Assembly: GCA_017541025.1 (NCBI GenBank)
Contig: JAFXZY010000069.1
Span: 1-44,211, forward strand
Direction: 5' to 3'
DNA length: 44,211 bases
Source: Bacteroidaceae bacterium
GTDB taxonomy: Bacteria > Bacteroidota > Bacteroidia > Bacteroidales > Bacteroidaceae
The number at the start of each line of letters is the position of its first letter. The stretch's first letter is position 1. Position numbers and translations under genes: made by a program. Below are positions 17,690 to 27,100 of this stretch, piece after piece. The notes under the pieces were generated by a model. It was not told the origin of the DNA. It did not search any database and saw only the letters and a program-made list of their open reading frames with translations.

Positions 17690-18769
17690 ATGGACAAAGA
17701 ACTAATTTCCGGATTAAAAAGAGACAATTTCCAGGCTGTTGTTCAGGGCAAGCAAACAGATTTGTTCACACTGACCAACAGCAACGGAATAGAAGTTAGC
17801 ATAACCAATTACGGTGGTGCTATTGTGGCCATCATGGTTCCTGATAAGGAAGGCAAGATGGCCAATATTATTCAAGGACATGACAGCATCAAAAGTGTAA
17901 TTGAAAGCCCAGAACCTTTCCTTAGTACACTTATTGGCCGTTATGGCAACCGTATCTGCAAAGGTAAGTTTGTAATGAATGGCAAGGAATATAACCTTGC
18001 AGTTAACAATGGCCCCAACCACTTGCACGGAGGTCCTACAGGATTCCATGCACGCGTTTGGGATGCAGAACAGATAAACGATAGCGAACTGGTTCTCCGC
18101 TATATTTCAGCCTATTACGAGGAAGGATTTCCCGGCGAGTTAAAAATGGCTGTGAAGTATAGTCTTAGCGAAGACGATGAACTTATCATTGACTACAGAG
18201 GTACAACAAACAAGAAGACCGTTGTGAATATGACAAGTCACGGATTCTTCTCTCTGGCAGGTATTGCCAACCCCACCCCGGAAGCATTAAACAATGTCTT
18301 ACAGATTAATGCCGACTTCTATCTGCCCATCGACGACACCAGCATCCCCACAGGCGAAATTCTGAAGGTTGAAGGAACTCCTTTCGATTTCCGCGAACCG
18401 CACACTGTTGGCGAACGAATTGCAGCAGATGACGAGCAGATAAAGAATGGTACTGGTTACGATCACTGCTACGTACTGAACAAGCGCGAGCCAGGCGAAC
18501 TTTCATACGCAGTTAAATGCGTTGAGCCTAATAGCGGGCGTTGCCTTGAGATGTGGACAACAGAGCCAGGTGTACAGTTCTATAGCAGTAACTGGCATAG
18601 TGGTTTTGCTGGCAATGGAGGAGCCACCTTTGGCAAGTACAGTGCTCTCTGCTTTGAGGCACAGCACTTCCCCGACAGCCCTAACCGTGCTTACTTCCCC
18701 AGTTGCATTCTGCGCCCAGGAGAAGTTTACAAGCAGAAGACTGTTTACAAATTCAGCGTAGAGGAGTAA
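17690..18769 (+). CDS. galM: Aldose 1-epimerase (mutarotase)
   Basis: GalM interconverts the alpha and beta anomers of galactose so that galactokinase receives its alpha substrate. The 359-residue protein has the beta-sandwich family motifs: LIGRYGNRICKGKF, NNGPNHLHGGPTGFHARVWD (catalytic His region), VNMTSHGFFSLAG and YDHCYVLN, and a C-terminal region with PGVQFYSSNW and ALCFEAQHFPDSPN, which contains the conserved catalytic Glu. No signal peptide is seen, so it acts in the cytoplasm. It is the first gene of a galM-porter-galK cluster. Confidence 0.95.
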   Translation: MDKELISGLKRDNFQAVVQGKQTDLFTLTNSNGIEVSITNYGGAIVAIMVPDKEGKMANIIQGHDSIKSVIESPEPFLSTLIGRYGNRICKGKFVMNGKEYNLAVNNGPNHLHGGPTGFHARVWDAEQINDSELVLRYISAYYEEGFPGELKMAVKYSLSEDDELIIDYRGTTNKKTVVNMTSHGFFSLAGIANPTPEALNNVLQINADFYLPIDDTSIPTGEILKVEGTPFDFREPHTVGERIAADDEQIKNGTGYDHCYVLNKREPGELSYAVKCVEPNSGRCLEMWTTEPGVQFYSSNWHSGFAGNGGATFGKYSALCFEAQHFPDSPNRAYFPSCILRPGEVYKQKTVYKFSVEE

Positions 18770-18825
18770 TCCGCTCCCGCTCAAAATAAAGAAATATATT
18801 TATTCATTTATAATTCTAAACTATT

Positions 18826-20109
18826 ATGACTCAAACAAAATCGAATAGCAACATTGTTGCTATTATCACGATGTGTTTCATCTTCGCGATGATCAGTTTC
18901 GTAACCAACATGGGAGCACCCTTTGGCAACATTTGGGGCTTTAAGTACGACTTTGCCGCTTCTTGGGGTAACCTGATGAACTTCACGGCATACCTGTTCA
19001 TGGGTATCCCCTCAGGTCTTCTTTTAAAGAAGATTGGTTACAAGAAGACCGCCCTTGCAGCTCTCGTAGTCGGCATCATTGGTCTCGCGTTGCAGTACTT
19101 CTCCAGCATCTATGGTAATGACATTTATGTCAACACAATCGGTGAAACACAGGTTGCTCTGAACCTCTACATTTACTTACTCGGTGCCCTCGTTTGCGGT
19201 TTCTGCGTATGTATGCTGAACACAGTAGTAAACCCCATGCTGAACATGCTGGGCGGCGGTGGCAACAAGGGTAACCAGCTTATCCAGGTTGGCGGTACAC
19301 TGAACTCACTGACCGCTACGCTGACTCCGTTACTCGCCGGCGTACTCGTAGGTACCGTAACAGAAAACACCAGTATGAGCGATGTATCTCCTCTGCTGTT
19401 CATCGGTATGGCAGTATTTGCTGTCTCCTTCTGTATTATCTACTTCGTTACCATTCCCGAGCCCAACTTCGGCGACAGCGGTTCTTTGATGGATTCTATA
19501 AAGGGAGCCCTGCGCTTCCGTCATCTTGTTCTTGGTGTTATCGCTATCTTCTTCTACGTAGGTATCGAAATAGGTATTCCCATGCACCTGAACTTCTATG
19601 TCACAAATATGGGCTTCGAAGGCTCCGCTGCCATCGGTGGCACATTGGCTGCCAGCTATTGGTTCATGATGCTCATCGGTCGTTTCAGTTCCACATTCAT
19701 CAGCGGTAAGGTAAGCACCAGGGCACAGATGACCTTCGTTTCTACTGTTGCTCTCTGCCTGCTATTGGCAGCCATCTTCCTCCCCGAGAGTACTACTATG
19801 GCCTTTAAGGGTCACGAAGTACCCGTTAAGGTATTCTTCCTGGCTGCCTGTGGTCTTTGCACATCAGTTATGTGGGGTGGAATCTTCAACCTGGCAGTCG
19901 AAGGATTGGGTAAGTACACTGAGGCAGCTTCCGGCGTCTTCATGATGATGGTTGTGGGCGGTGGTCTGATGCCTTGGTTGCAGGACGTCATTGCAAAGGC
20001 CAGCGACACTATCACCAGCTACTGGCTCGTAGTTGCCATGGTAGCTTATATCCTTTTCTTCAGCCTTATCGGCTCAAAGAACGTAAACAAGGATATCCCC
20101 GTAGATTAA
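18826..20109 (+). CDS. Glucose/galactose MFS porter (FucP/GluP type)
   Basis: A 427-residue hydrophobic protein with about 12 transmembrane segments belonging to the sugar:H+ symporter branch of the major facilitator superfamily that includes FucP and GluP. Typical blocks are MGIPSGLLLKKIGYKKTAL after helix 2 (the loop 2-3 signature), LLGALVCGFCVCMLNTVVNPMLN, and YVGIEIGIPMHLNFYV in the second half. It sits between galM and galK, so galactose (or glucose/galactose) is the likely substrate. It acts in the inner membrane. Codon use has many C-ending codons, as in galK, typical of a highly expressed gene. Confidence 0.9.
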   Translation: MTQTKSNSNIVAIITMCFIFAMISFVTNMGAPFGNIWGFKYDFAASWGNLMNFTAYLFMGIPSGLLLKKIGYKKTALAALVVGIIGLALQYFSSIYGNDIYVNTIGETQVALNLYIYLLGALVCGFCVCMLNTVVNPMLNMLGGGGNKGNQLIQVGGTLNSLTATLTPLLAGVLVGTVTENTSMSDVSPLLFIGMAVFAVSFCIIYFVTIPEPNFGDSGSLMDSIKGALRFRHLVLGVIAIFFYVGIEIGIPMHLNFYVTNMGFEGSAAIGGTLAASYWFMMLIGRFSSTFISGKVSTRAQMTFVSTVALCLLLAAIFLPESTTMAFKGHEVPVKVFFLAACGLCTSVMWGGIFNLAVEGLGKYTEAASGVFMMMVVGGGLMPWLQDVIAKASDTITSYWLVVAMVAYILFFSLIGSKNVNKDIPVD

Positions 20110-20151
20110 TACTTAAACTGTTAAACACTTAACCTATTAAACGAATTAATT

Positions 20152-21312
20152 ATGAAACTAACAATTGACGATGTTCGCAGTCGCTTTATCAAGCACTTCG
20201 ACGGTACAACAGGTTCAGTATATGCTGCTCCCGGCCGTATAAACCTCATCGGCGAGCACACCGACTATAACAACGGCTATGTATTCCCAGGAGCTGTTGA
20301 GCAGGGAATGATTGCCGAGATTAAGCCCAACGGCACCCGTGTAGTGGATGCTTACAGTATCGACCTCAAGGACCGCGTACAATTCTCTATCGACGATGAG
20401 AAGGGTCCCAGTGCAACATGGGCACGATATATCTACGGCGTTTGCCGCGAGATGATGGCTTTAGGCGTTCCTGTAGAAGGTTTCAACACAGCCTTTGCCG
20501 GCGATGTACCCCTTGGTGCAGGTATGAGTTCAAGTGCTGCACTCGAGAGCACATACGCTTTCGCTCTGAACGACCTCTTCGGTGACAACAAGATCGATCG
20601 CATGGAACTCGCACGTGTCGGTCAGCGTACAGAGCACAAGTATATCGGTGTAAACTGTGGTATTATGGACCAGGCTATCAGCTGTCTCGGTAAAGCAGGC
20701 AACCTCATGCGTATGGACTGCCGCAGTGGCGAGATTGAATACTTCCCCTGGCACCCGAAGGGCTACCAGCTTGTACTCGTCAACAGCTGCGTAAAGCACG
20801 AACTGAAGGGTTCTCCCTACAACGAGCGCCGTCTGCAGTGCGAGCATGTTGCCGAAATCATCAGCAAGAGACATCCCGAGGTTAAGAGTCTGCGCGATGC
20901 CACCATGGAGATGCTCGACGAGGTAAAGGACGAAATCACAGGTGCTGAGTACAAGCGCGCACGCTACGTCATCGGAGAAGTTGTTCGAGTACTTGCCGTA
21001 TGTGAGGCACTCGAAGCTGACGACTACGAGAAAGTTGGCCAGATGATGTACGACACCCACTATGGTCTGTCTCAGGAGTACGAAGTTAGCTGCGAAGAGC
21101 TCGACTATCTGAACGAGATTGCCAAGGAAGAAGGCGTTACCGGTTCACGTATCATGGGTGGCGGCTTCGGCGGTTGCACCATCAACCTGGTTGCCAACGA
21201 GCTGGCTCCCAACTTCAAGAAGGTTGTTGTAGAGAAGTTCCAGGCTAAGTATGGCAAAAAGCCTGTCGTCATCGACGTTGTCATTGGCGATGGTGCTCGT
21301 AAACTGTGCTAA
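20152..21312 (+). CDS. galK: Galactokinase
   Basis: GalK phosphorylates alpha-D-galactose to galactose 1-phosphate with ATP, the first committed step of the Leloir pathway. The 386-residue protein shows all three GHMP-kinase motifs: PGRINLIGEHTDY (residues 27-39), the ATP loop PLGAGMSSSAALE near residue 125, and GGGFGGCTINL near 340, plus the VNCGIMDQAISCLGK catalytic Asp region. Length is normal. galT and galE are not in the window, so the rest of the pathway must be encoded elsewhere. Confidence 0.98.
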   Translation: MKLTIDDVRSRFIKHFDGTTGSVYAAPGRINLIGEHTDYNNGYVFPGAVEQGMIAEIKPNGTRVVDAYSIDLKDRVQFSIDDEKGPSATWARYIYGVCREMMALGVPVEGFNTAFAGDVPLGAGMSSSAALESTYAFALNDLFGDNKIDRMELARVGQRTEHKYIGVNCGIMDQAISCLGKAGNLMRMDCRSGEIEYFPWHPKGYQLVLVNSCVKHELKGSPYNERRLQCEHVAEIISKRHPEVKSLRDATMEMLDEVKDEITGAEYKRARYVIGEVVRVLAVCEALEADDYEKVGQMMYDTHYGLSQEYEVSCEELDYLNEIAKEEGVTGSRIMGGGFGGCTINLVANELAPNFKKVVVEKFQAKYGKKPVVIDVVIGDGARKLC

Positions 21313-21320
21313 TAAACAGG

Positions 21321-21450
21321 TTTAGGGAATAGGGATTAGAGAATAGGGGTTAGTTGTCTTACATTTCTGGACATTAGAATCAGGCCCTTATCTCTAATCC
21401 CTAATCCTCGTTTTTAATCCCTAATTCCTAATCTCTAATCCATATTCCTA
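21321..21450. repeat. TAGGGATTAGAG-type inverted repeat between galK and the symporter
   Basis: The left arm (21321-21353) is a run of TAGGGAATAGGGATTAGAG-like units; the right part (21392-21450) is a run of TAATCCCTAATTCCTAATC-like units in the opposite sense. The two can pair into a long imperfect hairpin about 40 bases apart. It could attenuate transcription between galK and the downstream symporter gene. Confidence 0.6.
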
Positions 21451-21464
21451 TTTAATATAATAAC

Positions 21465-23159
21465 ATGGCATTATTAGACTGGATTGTAATTGGCGTATTC
21501 TGCTGTGCGCTGATAGGCATAGTACTTTGGGTTGTTAGTCAGAAAAACGACAACTCAGCAGATTATTTCTTAGGTGGAAAGGATGCAACGTGGATTGCCA
21601 TTGGTGCATCAATCTTTGCCTCAAATATTGGTTCTGAGCACCTCATAGGTCTTGCAGGTGCCGGCGCGTCGTCAGGTATGGCAATGGCCCATTGGGAAAT
21701 TCAGGGATGGATGATTCTTATTCTCGGTTGGGTATTCGTACCTTTCTATACAAGAAGCATGGTATATACCATGCCCGAATTTCTGGAACGTCGGTACAAT
21801 ACACAGAGCCGCACCATCCTCTCCGTCATCTCTCTGATTTCCTATGTACTGACCAAGGTGGCTGTAACGGTCTATGCCGGAGGTCTTGTATTCCAACAGG
21901 TATTTGGCATCAAGGAACTCTGGGGTATTGACTTCTTCTGGATTGCTGCTATCGGACTGGTGCTCATTACCGCCATTTACACCATCTTTGGTGGTATGAA
22001 AAGTGTGCTTTATACCTCAGTACTTCAGACACCTATCTTATTGTTAGGCTCACTTATCATCCTCATTCTGGGCATGAAGGCACTGGGCAGTTGGGATCAG
22101 ATGCTTCAGCTCTGCGATGTAAAGCCTAACTACGAAGGTGCCACTGGCACAATGATTCACCTCATGCGCTCCAACAGCGACCCACAGTATCCGTGGCTGG
22201 GGGCACTCATCGGATCGGCTGTTATCGGTTTCTGGTATTGGTGTACCGACCAGTATATCGTTCAGCGTGTACTGTCAGGAAAGAACGAAAGGGAGAGCCG
22301 TCGTGGTACCATCTTCGGAGCCTATCTGAAGTTATTACCCGTGTTCCTATTCTTAATTCCTGGCATGATCGCGTTTGCCTTGCACCAGAAATATGTAGGT
22401 GAAGGAGGCGCCTTCCTTCCCCTGCTTGCCGACGGCACACCTAATGCCGATGCAGCCTTCCCTACCCTTGTGGCAAAGATTCTGCCTGCCGGTGTAAAAG
22501 GTCTCGTAGTCTGCGGTATCCTTGCAGCTCTGATGTCTTCTCTGGCATCGCTCTTCAACAGTTCAGCCATGCTATTCACTATCGACTTCTGGAAGCGCCT
22601 GAAGCCTCAGACATCCGAGAAGAATTTGGTACGTATCGGCCAGACTGCTACCGTAGTCATCGTAATCCTTGGTATCCTTTGGATTCCCATCATGCGTTCG
22701 GTAGGTAATGTGTTGTATAACTATCTTCAGGACGTTCAGTCTGTACTGGCTCCTGGTATTGCTGCAGCATTCCTGTTGGGTATTACCTGGAAGCGTGCCT
22801 CAGCCAAAGGTGGCATGTGGGGCCTGCTTTCCGGTATCATCATTGGTCTGACCCGTCTGGGCGCCAAGGTTTATTACAGCAACGTCACCGATGCTGCCGA
22901 CAGTTGGTTCAAGGCTATTTTCTACGATTTCAACTGGCTGTTCTTCTGCGGTGTAATGCTGGCTGTATGCTGTTTGGTTGTTATTGTCGTATCATTGTGT
23001 ACCGAAGCTCCCAGCAAAGAGAAGATACAGGGCTTGGTTTTCGGTACCAGTACCCCAGAGCAGATTGCCGCCACCCGTGCCAGCTGGAACCACTGGGATG
23101 TTATCCACACCGTTATCATCCTTGGTATTACCGTAGCATTCTACATCTATTTCTGGTAA
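21465..23159 (+). CDS. Sodium/solute symporter (SSS family, SglT-like sugar transporter)
   Basis: This 564-residue membrane protein has about 14 hydrophobic segments and belongs to the sodium:solute symporter family. Matching blocks are DYFLGGKDATWIAIGASIFASNIGSEHLIGLAGAGAS (helix 1, sodium/substrate site), the MPEFLERRYNTQSR loop, FWYWCTDQYIVQRVLSGKNERESRRGTIFGAYLKL, and GVKGLVVCGILAALMSSLASLFNSSAMLFTIDFW. The close similarity in pattern to the Vibrio SglT group and the neighbouring galM-porter-galK genes suggest Na+-coupled galactose or glucose uptake; the substrate is inference. A hairpin terminator follows 25 bases after the stop. Confidence 0.93.
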   Translation: MALLDWIVIGVFCCALIGIVLWVVSQKNDNSADYFLGGKDATWIAIGASIFASNIGSEHLIGLAGAGASSGMAMAHWEIQGWMILILGWVFVPFYTRSMVYTMPEFLERRYNTQSRTILSVISLISYVLTKVAVTVYAGGLVFQQVFGIKELWGIDFFWIAAIGLVLITAIYTIFGGMKSVLYTSVLQTPILLLGSLIILILGMKALGSWDQMLQLCDVKPNYEGATGTMIHLMRSNSDPQYPWLGALIGSAVIGFWYWCTDQYIVQRVLSGKNERESRRGTIFGAYLKLLPVFLFLIPGMIAFALHQKYVGEGGAFLPLLADGTPNADAAFPTLVAKILPAGVKGLVVCGILAALMSSLASLFNSSAMLFTIDFWKRLKPQTSEKNLVRIGQTATVVIVILGILWIPIMRSVGNVLYNYLQDVQSVLAPGIAAAFLLGITWKRASAKGGMWGLLSGIIIGLTRLGAKVYYSNVTDAADSWFKAIFYDFNWLFFCGVMLAVCCLVVIVVSLCTEAPSKEKIQGLVFGTSTPEQIAATRASWNHWDVIHTVIILGITVAFYIYFW

Positions 23160-23183
23160 ACAGATTATAGACAACACATTACA

Positions 23184-23218
23184 TAGCCTTTCAGCCCCAT
23201 CGCTGAAAGGCTATTTTA
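23184..23218 (+). terminator. Terminator after the SSS symporter gene
   Basis: An 11-base perfect stem TAGCCTTTCAG / CTGAAAGGCTA (23184-23194 and 23203-23213) around an 8-base loop is followed by ATTTTAT. It lies 25 bases after the stop codon. Confidence 0.8.
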
Positions 23219-23261
23219 TGACCGGCTTCGGAATGTAAAGATTATTCTCACCCTATTGGTT

Positions 23262-23290
23262 CACTCCCCTTTGGGGAGTCGGAGAGGGGC
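23262..23290. repeat. GC-rich short interspersed repeat, copy 3 (intergenic)
   Basis: The element reads CACTCCCCTTTGGGGAGTCG then GAGAGGGGC and contains the palindrome ACTCCCCTTTGGGGAGT. It is the intergenic counterpart of the copies in tilS and folC. Confidence 0.65.
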
Positions 23291-23293
23291 CAT

Positions 23294-23337
23294 TTGCTCC
23301 CACGTGTGGTAGCAAAAATTTCCCAGTGAGGGAGCAA
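23294..23337. repeat. Short inverted repeat downstream of the GC-rich element
   Basis: TTGCTCCC (23294-23301) and GGGAGCAA (23330-23337) are perfect complements about 28 bases apart. No role is evident. Confidence 0.4.
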
Positions 23338-23470
23338 GTTTTTCTTGGTTAAGGAAAAAAACAGGGAACATTATCGCCTTTTCGAAATGTCAAATATTTT
23401 CCATGCACATGAAGCATTTGCTCCAGTTCCTTGTGACAATTGGGACAAAGGACAGTGCATTTTTTTCACG

Positions 23471-23839
23471 TTTCTTCAGTTGACAGTTGACAGTTTCTGT
23501 TTCAGGAAATGTATACAGTATACAGTTTGTTTTTCACAAAAACGACTCAGATATCAGTTATATCAGATATCAGTTTCTTTTTTTGAGTTTTAGACGTGGA
23601 TTGGCCAAAGCATCCATATTACTTACTATTTAATATATACTATTATATATAATAATATTATATAATAATATAGTATAGTATATAATTAATAATAATAATA
23701 ATATAATGTATAAGAACAAATGCTGCGGCCTCATTTTTCATTTTTGGAAACTGATATCTGATATCTGATTCCAAAAACCTGTTTTCAAAAACAAAACTGT
23801 CAACTGTCAACTGAAGAAACTGTATACTGTATACTGTAT
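23471..23839. repeat. Composite array of inverted 7-bp tandem repeats
   Basis: Three kinds of 7-bp tandem repeats occur on the left side as CAGTTGA x2 (23477-23493), CAGTATA-type (23511-23526) and CAGATAT-type (23548-23573), and return in inverted sense on the right as CTGATAT x2 (23751-23768), CTGTCAA x2 (23797-23813) and CTGTATA x2-3 (23820-23838). The CAGTTGA pair extends to about 26 bases of exact complementarity with its flanks (TTTCTTCAG... to ...CAGTTT). The middle (23617-23711) is almost pure A/T. No intact gene lies here. Confidence 0.75.
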
Positions 23840-23849
23840 CTGAAAGCCT

Positions 23850-23997
23850 CGAAGTTACTTCCGATCGGAAAAATAATAAAGCGATTTATTTGGTTCTTCT
23901 CTCACTTAATCGTATCTTTGAGACTCGTCTCGAAGATACTCTCGTTCGGAAAAACTCAAATAAAATTTGGTTCTTCTCTCACTTAATCGTATCTTTG
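23850..23997 (+). repeat. Imperfect tandem duplication carrying two promoters
   Basis: A perfect 33-base repeat occurs at 23888-23920 and 23965-23997 (offset 77), preceded in both cases by a related GAAG(T/A)TACT...CGGAAAAA sequence. Each copy holds TTTG, a 20-base spacer and TATCTTTG (23913-23920 and 23990-23997), that is, a full Bacteroidetes promoter. Between them lies a hairpin-forming sequence 23913-23938 (TATCTTTGAGAC then its near-complement). Confidence 0.75.
23989..23997 (+). promoter_or_regulatory. Promoter (second copy) upstream of the decayed Rpn-like gene and the TldD-like gene
   Basis: TATCTTTG at 23990-23997, with TTTG at 23966-23969, is the nearest promoter to the TldD-like gene at 24160. 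It lies 3 bases before an ATG (24001) that opens the remnant reading frame. Confidence 0.55.
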
Positions 23998-24000
23998 CAA

Positions 24001-24153
24001 ATGAAAACATACAATAACGCTATTACTCTGAAATAGACAATGCGGTTTATAAGAACAATTGAAACGGCAACAAACCAGAAAGAGATGGGGCTAACCAACG
24101 AACAAATAGTAGAAGCTACAGGTCTCACAATAAGAGAAATTGAGGAATTATAA
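24001..24153 (+). pseudogene. Remnant of an Rpn/PD-(D/E)XK nuclease-transposase-like gene
   Basis: One reading frame encodes MKTYNNAITLK, a TAG (24034-24036), then a 37-residue stretch from the ATG at 24040 ending KEMGLTNEQIVEATGL followed by TIREIEEL and a stop. That last stretch matches the typical C-terminal tail of Bacteroidetes Rpn-family recombination-promoting nucleases (MGL-x-x-EQI-x-x-ATGL-x-x-EEI-x-x-L). The nuclease core is missing, so this is most likely an internally deleted relic. The alternative is a free-standing short peptide of 37 residues with a helix-turn-helix-like sequence. It ends 6 bases before the TldD-like gene. Confidence 0.5.
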
Positions 24154-24159
24154 TATTAT

Positions 24160-27100
24160 ATGAAAAAAGTCATTAGCATTTTTGTCTTGTGGATTTGTTG
24201 TCAAGCGATAAGTTCACAGTCATATAAAGAGGATGTATTGTTCAACATACTCAAGCAAGAAGTCAATTATTACTATTCCCACCTCTCGCAGGACTCCATT
24301 CCTGTCAGTTTCCTCTCGCTGAATGTTATGGACGAAAAGGACGTTGTTGTCAGCAGCGATATGGGCTATGCCTCTTTATCAGAGAAATCGTCTCGCAAAC
24401 TTTCTCCTATTATAATTATAGGGAACAGTCAACCGGAAAAGCCATTAAGTATGCGTGATTTTACGGAGGAAGAGTGGAGGAGCTATCACACATCGGTGGT
24501 GGATTTACCCCTGACCAATAATGAAGATGCCATTAAGGATGTTATCTGGAGTACCCTGAATAAGAAATACATGGGAACAATGGCTGTGTACAGGAAACTA
24601 TTAAAGCAAGGCGGAAAGAACACGGTCACTGCACCCACTCAGACGAAGGGGGAGAAATATTATGAGGGGCCCATCCTCCCTCAGGAAATCGACAGGGAAA
24701 AGTGGAAAGGCATACTGAACAGGGTAACCCTGAATCAGGTAGGCAATGCCTCTGTTGTATGCAGGGCTATCTTTGACTGTAAAACAGAAAGGGAATATAT
24801 TGTTAGTTCAGAAGGGACAGCCATTGCCCAGAACAGAAAGACTTTATGGGTAGGCTTGAATGCATCTGCCACCGACGAGAATGGTAGCGAATGTTCACTG
24901 ACAAAGGATTTTGTCGCATTTGACGATTCCGGGCTTCCAAGTGAAGATGTCCTTCACGAAGCCATGCACGACCTTATTATACGAGTAACGTCATTGAGCA
25001 AGGCACCTATGGCCGAGGCATACAGTGGTCCCGTTCTCTTTTCGGGGGAGGCCAGCGGTGTTTTCTTCCACGAAGTTCTGGGACATCGTTTGGAGAAGGA
25101 CGACTCGGAATTCAAGCCTATGATAGGGAAAAATGTATTGCCCTCAGATATGAATGTTACTTGTGACCCCACCATTAATAATATAAACGGTATTCCAGTT
25201 TGGGGAAATTACCTATATGATGATGATGGCTGCAAGGGCAAAAGAGTGGAATGTATAAAGGATGGCATCATGAAGAACCTTCTGCACGCAGCACCTCAAA
25301 AGGAGGGAGATGCCCCCAGCAACGGACACGGACGCGCTGCATTCGGCGAAAAGCCAATACCCCGCCAGTCTAACCTGATTGTGGAGACCAATCATCCTTA
25401 TACAGAGCAGCAACTACGCGAGATCTTCGTTCAAGACCTGAAACAGAACAACAAGGAATACGGCTACTACATCCGTACCGTCAGCAATGGATGGACCACC
25501 ACCAGCAACAATACTAACAGAGTATCGTCCTTTAACGTGGTACCTATCGAGACATATAGGGTTTATGCCGACGGCCGGCCAGATTCCTTAGTACGCGGCG
25601 TTTCCTTTATAGGTACTCCGCTATCGGCTTTCAGTAACATAAAGGCCGCAGGTGGCAAGATGAAAATATTTAATGGCAGATGCGGGGCGCAGTCCGGATG
25701 GATACCCGTTTCCAGCACTTCGCCCATGCTATATGTTTCGCAGATGGAGACCCAGTGTATCAAGGAGAACAAAGGCAAACAGCCTCCCTTTCTTCCTTAT
25801 CCGGAATTTGTCCGAAAGGAAGAACTGAATGGAATAGAGACGGACTCTCTTATCTTCCGTGCTATGGCCGATGAGATGAAACGCAGCCAGGATAGCCTGC
25901 AAAATTCAGACGGCATAAAGCCATATTTCATTGACTACGTCCTTCGTCGTCGTGCCTCTGCCAGAATAGAATCTGCATTGGGTGCCTGCAAGAAATTCAA
26001 CTCAGGAGAAATCAAAAACACTGGTATTGTAAACGTTATTGCCGGTAATAAGATGGGAACAACACATAGCAACAAGTATGGAGGAGTACTATTCGAATTG
26101 CCGGACGAAATCAGCTACAATCATATACGCAGGGAATTGTGGAATCAAACGGACGTACAATTTAAGGAATCTGTCGAGGCTGTCTCAAAAATCAAGCAGA
26201 GAGCACAGGAATTCATAGACGACAGCATTCCCGAATGGCAGGAACAACCGGCTAATGTGATTATTGAGAGTTCAGCATTGGACAACTGGCAGGAAGACAC
26301 ACAGAAGTTGAAAGTCCTTGCCGATACCTTGTCTGCCGTGTTCAAGAGATACCCTTCGCTGATTAACCCCCACGTTATAATAAAACTGAACTACACAGAC
26401 TATTACAGGGTTACCTCTGACGGGTTGCACAGACGTATCCCCCGAAAGAAGATTACAATAAATGCAGAAGTTGATATCCCTACTCCGGAGGGAAAGACCT
26501 TCGATTATAATTATTATATCTTGGCATACGATATGAAGGAGATTCCGCCAACAGATTCTCTGTTAGCTAGCATGGAAAGATTTGCCAAACTTTCAATAGC
26601 TCAGGAGAACTTGTTACACCCGGAGGAAAGAGAATACATAGGACCCGTATTATTCGAGAATTATGGAGCCATGGAAGCGTTGATACACGAAAATAAATTG
26701 TATTCCCCAAACATAAGCCAATACATTAGCAGTAGGTTTGATCTCTCCTCACGTGAGTACAATGACTCTTATAAGAAAATAGGAAAGAAAGTTATCAGCA
26801 ATAGCCTGTCTGTATGGCAGTTGGGTAACGACTCTGTGTATAATGGCCGTCGTTTGTTCAGATACCAGAAATATGATGCCGACGGCATACGTCCTGCCAC
26901 GATAGAACTGATACGAAATGGCGTGCTGGTAAATCAGCTCTCAGGCCGAATTCCCTCGCCAAAGTCATTGAAATCGACAGGTAACGAATGGCTTGGGTTG
27001 GATGATGAATTTTGGGATGAGTTTCGCAAAAACATTCATATCACCAAATTCCACAACGGCGTAATCCGTATCACATCTAACAATACAATGAGCCATACAA

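Noticed and set aside
23345-23593. An 82-codon open frame on the plus strand
   Set aside because: It lacks an ATG with good context, its second half is a translation of the 7-bp repeats, and no family resemblance is seen.
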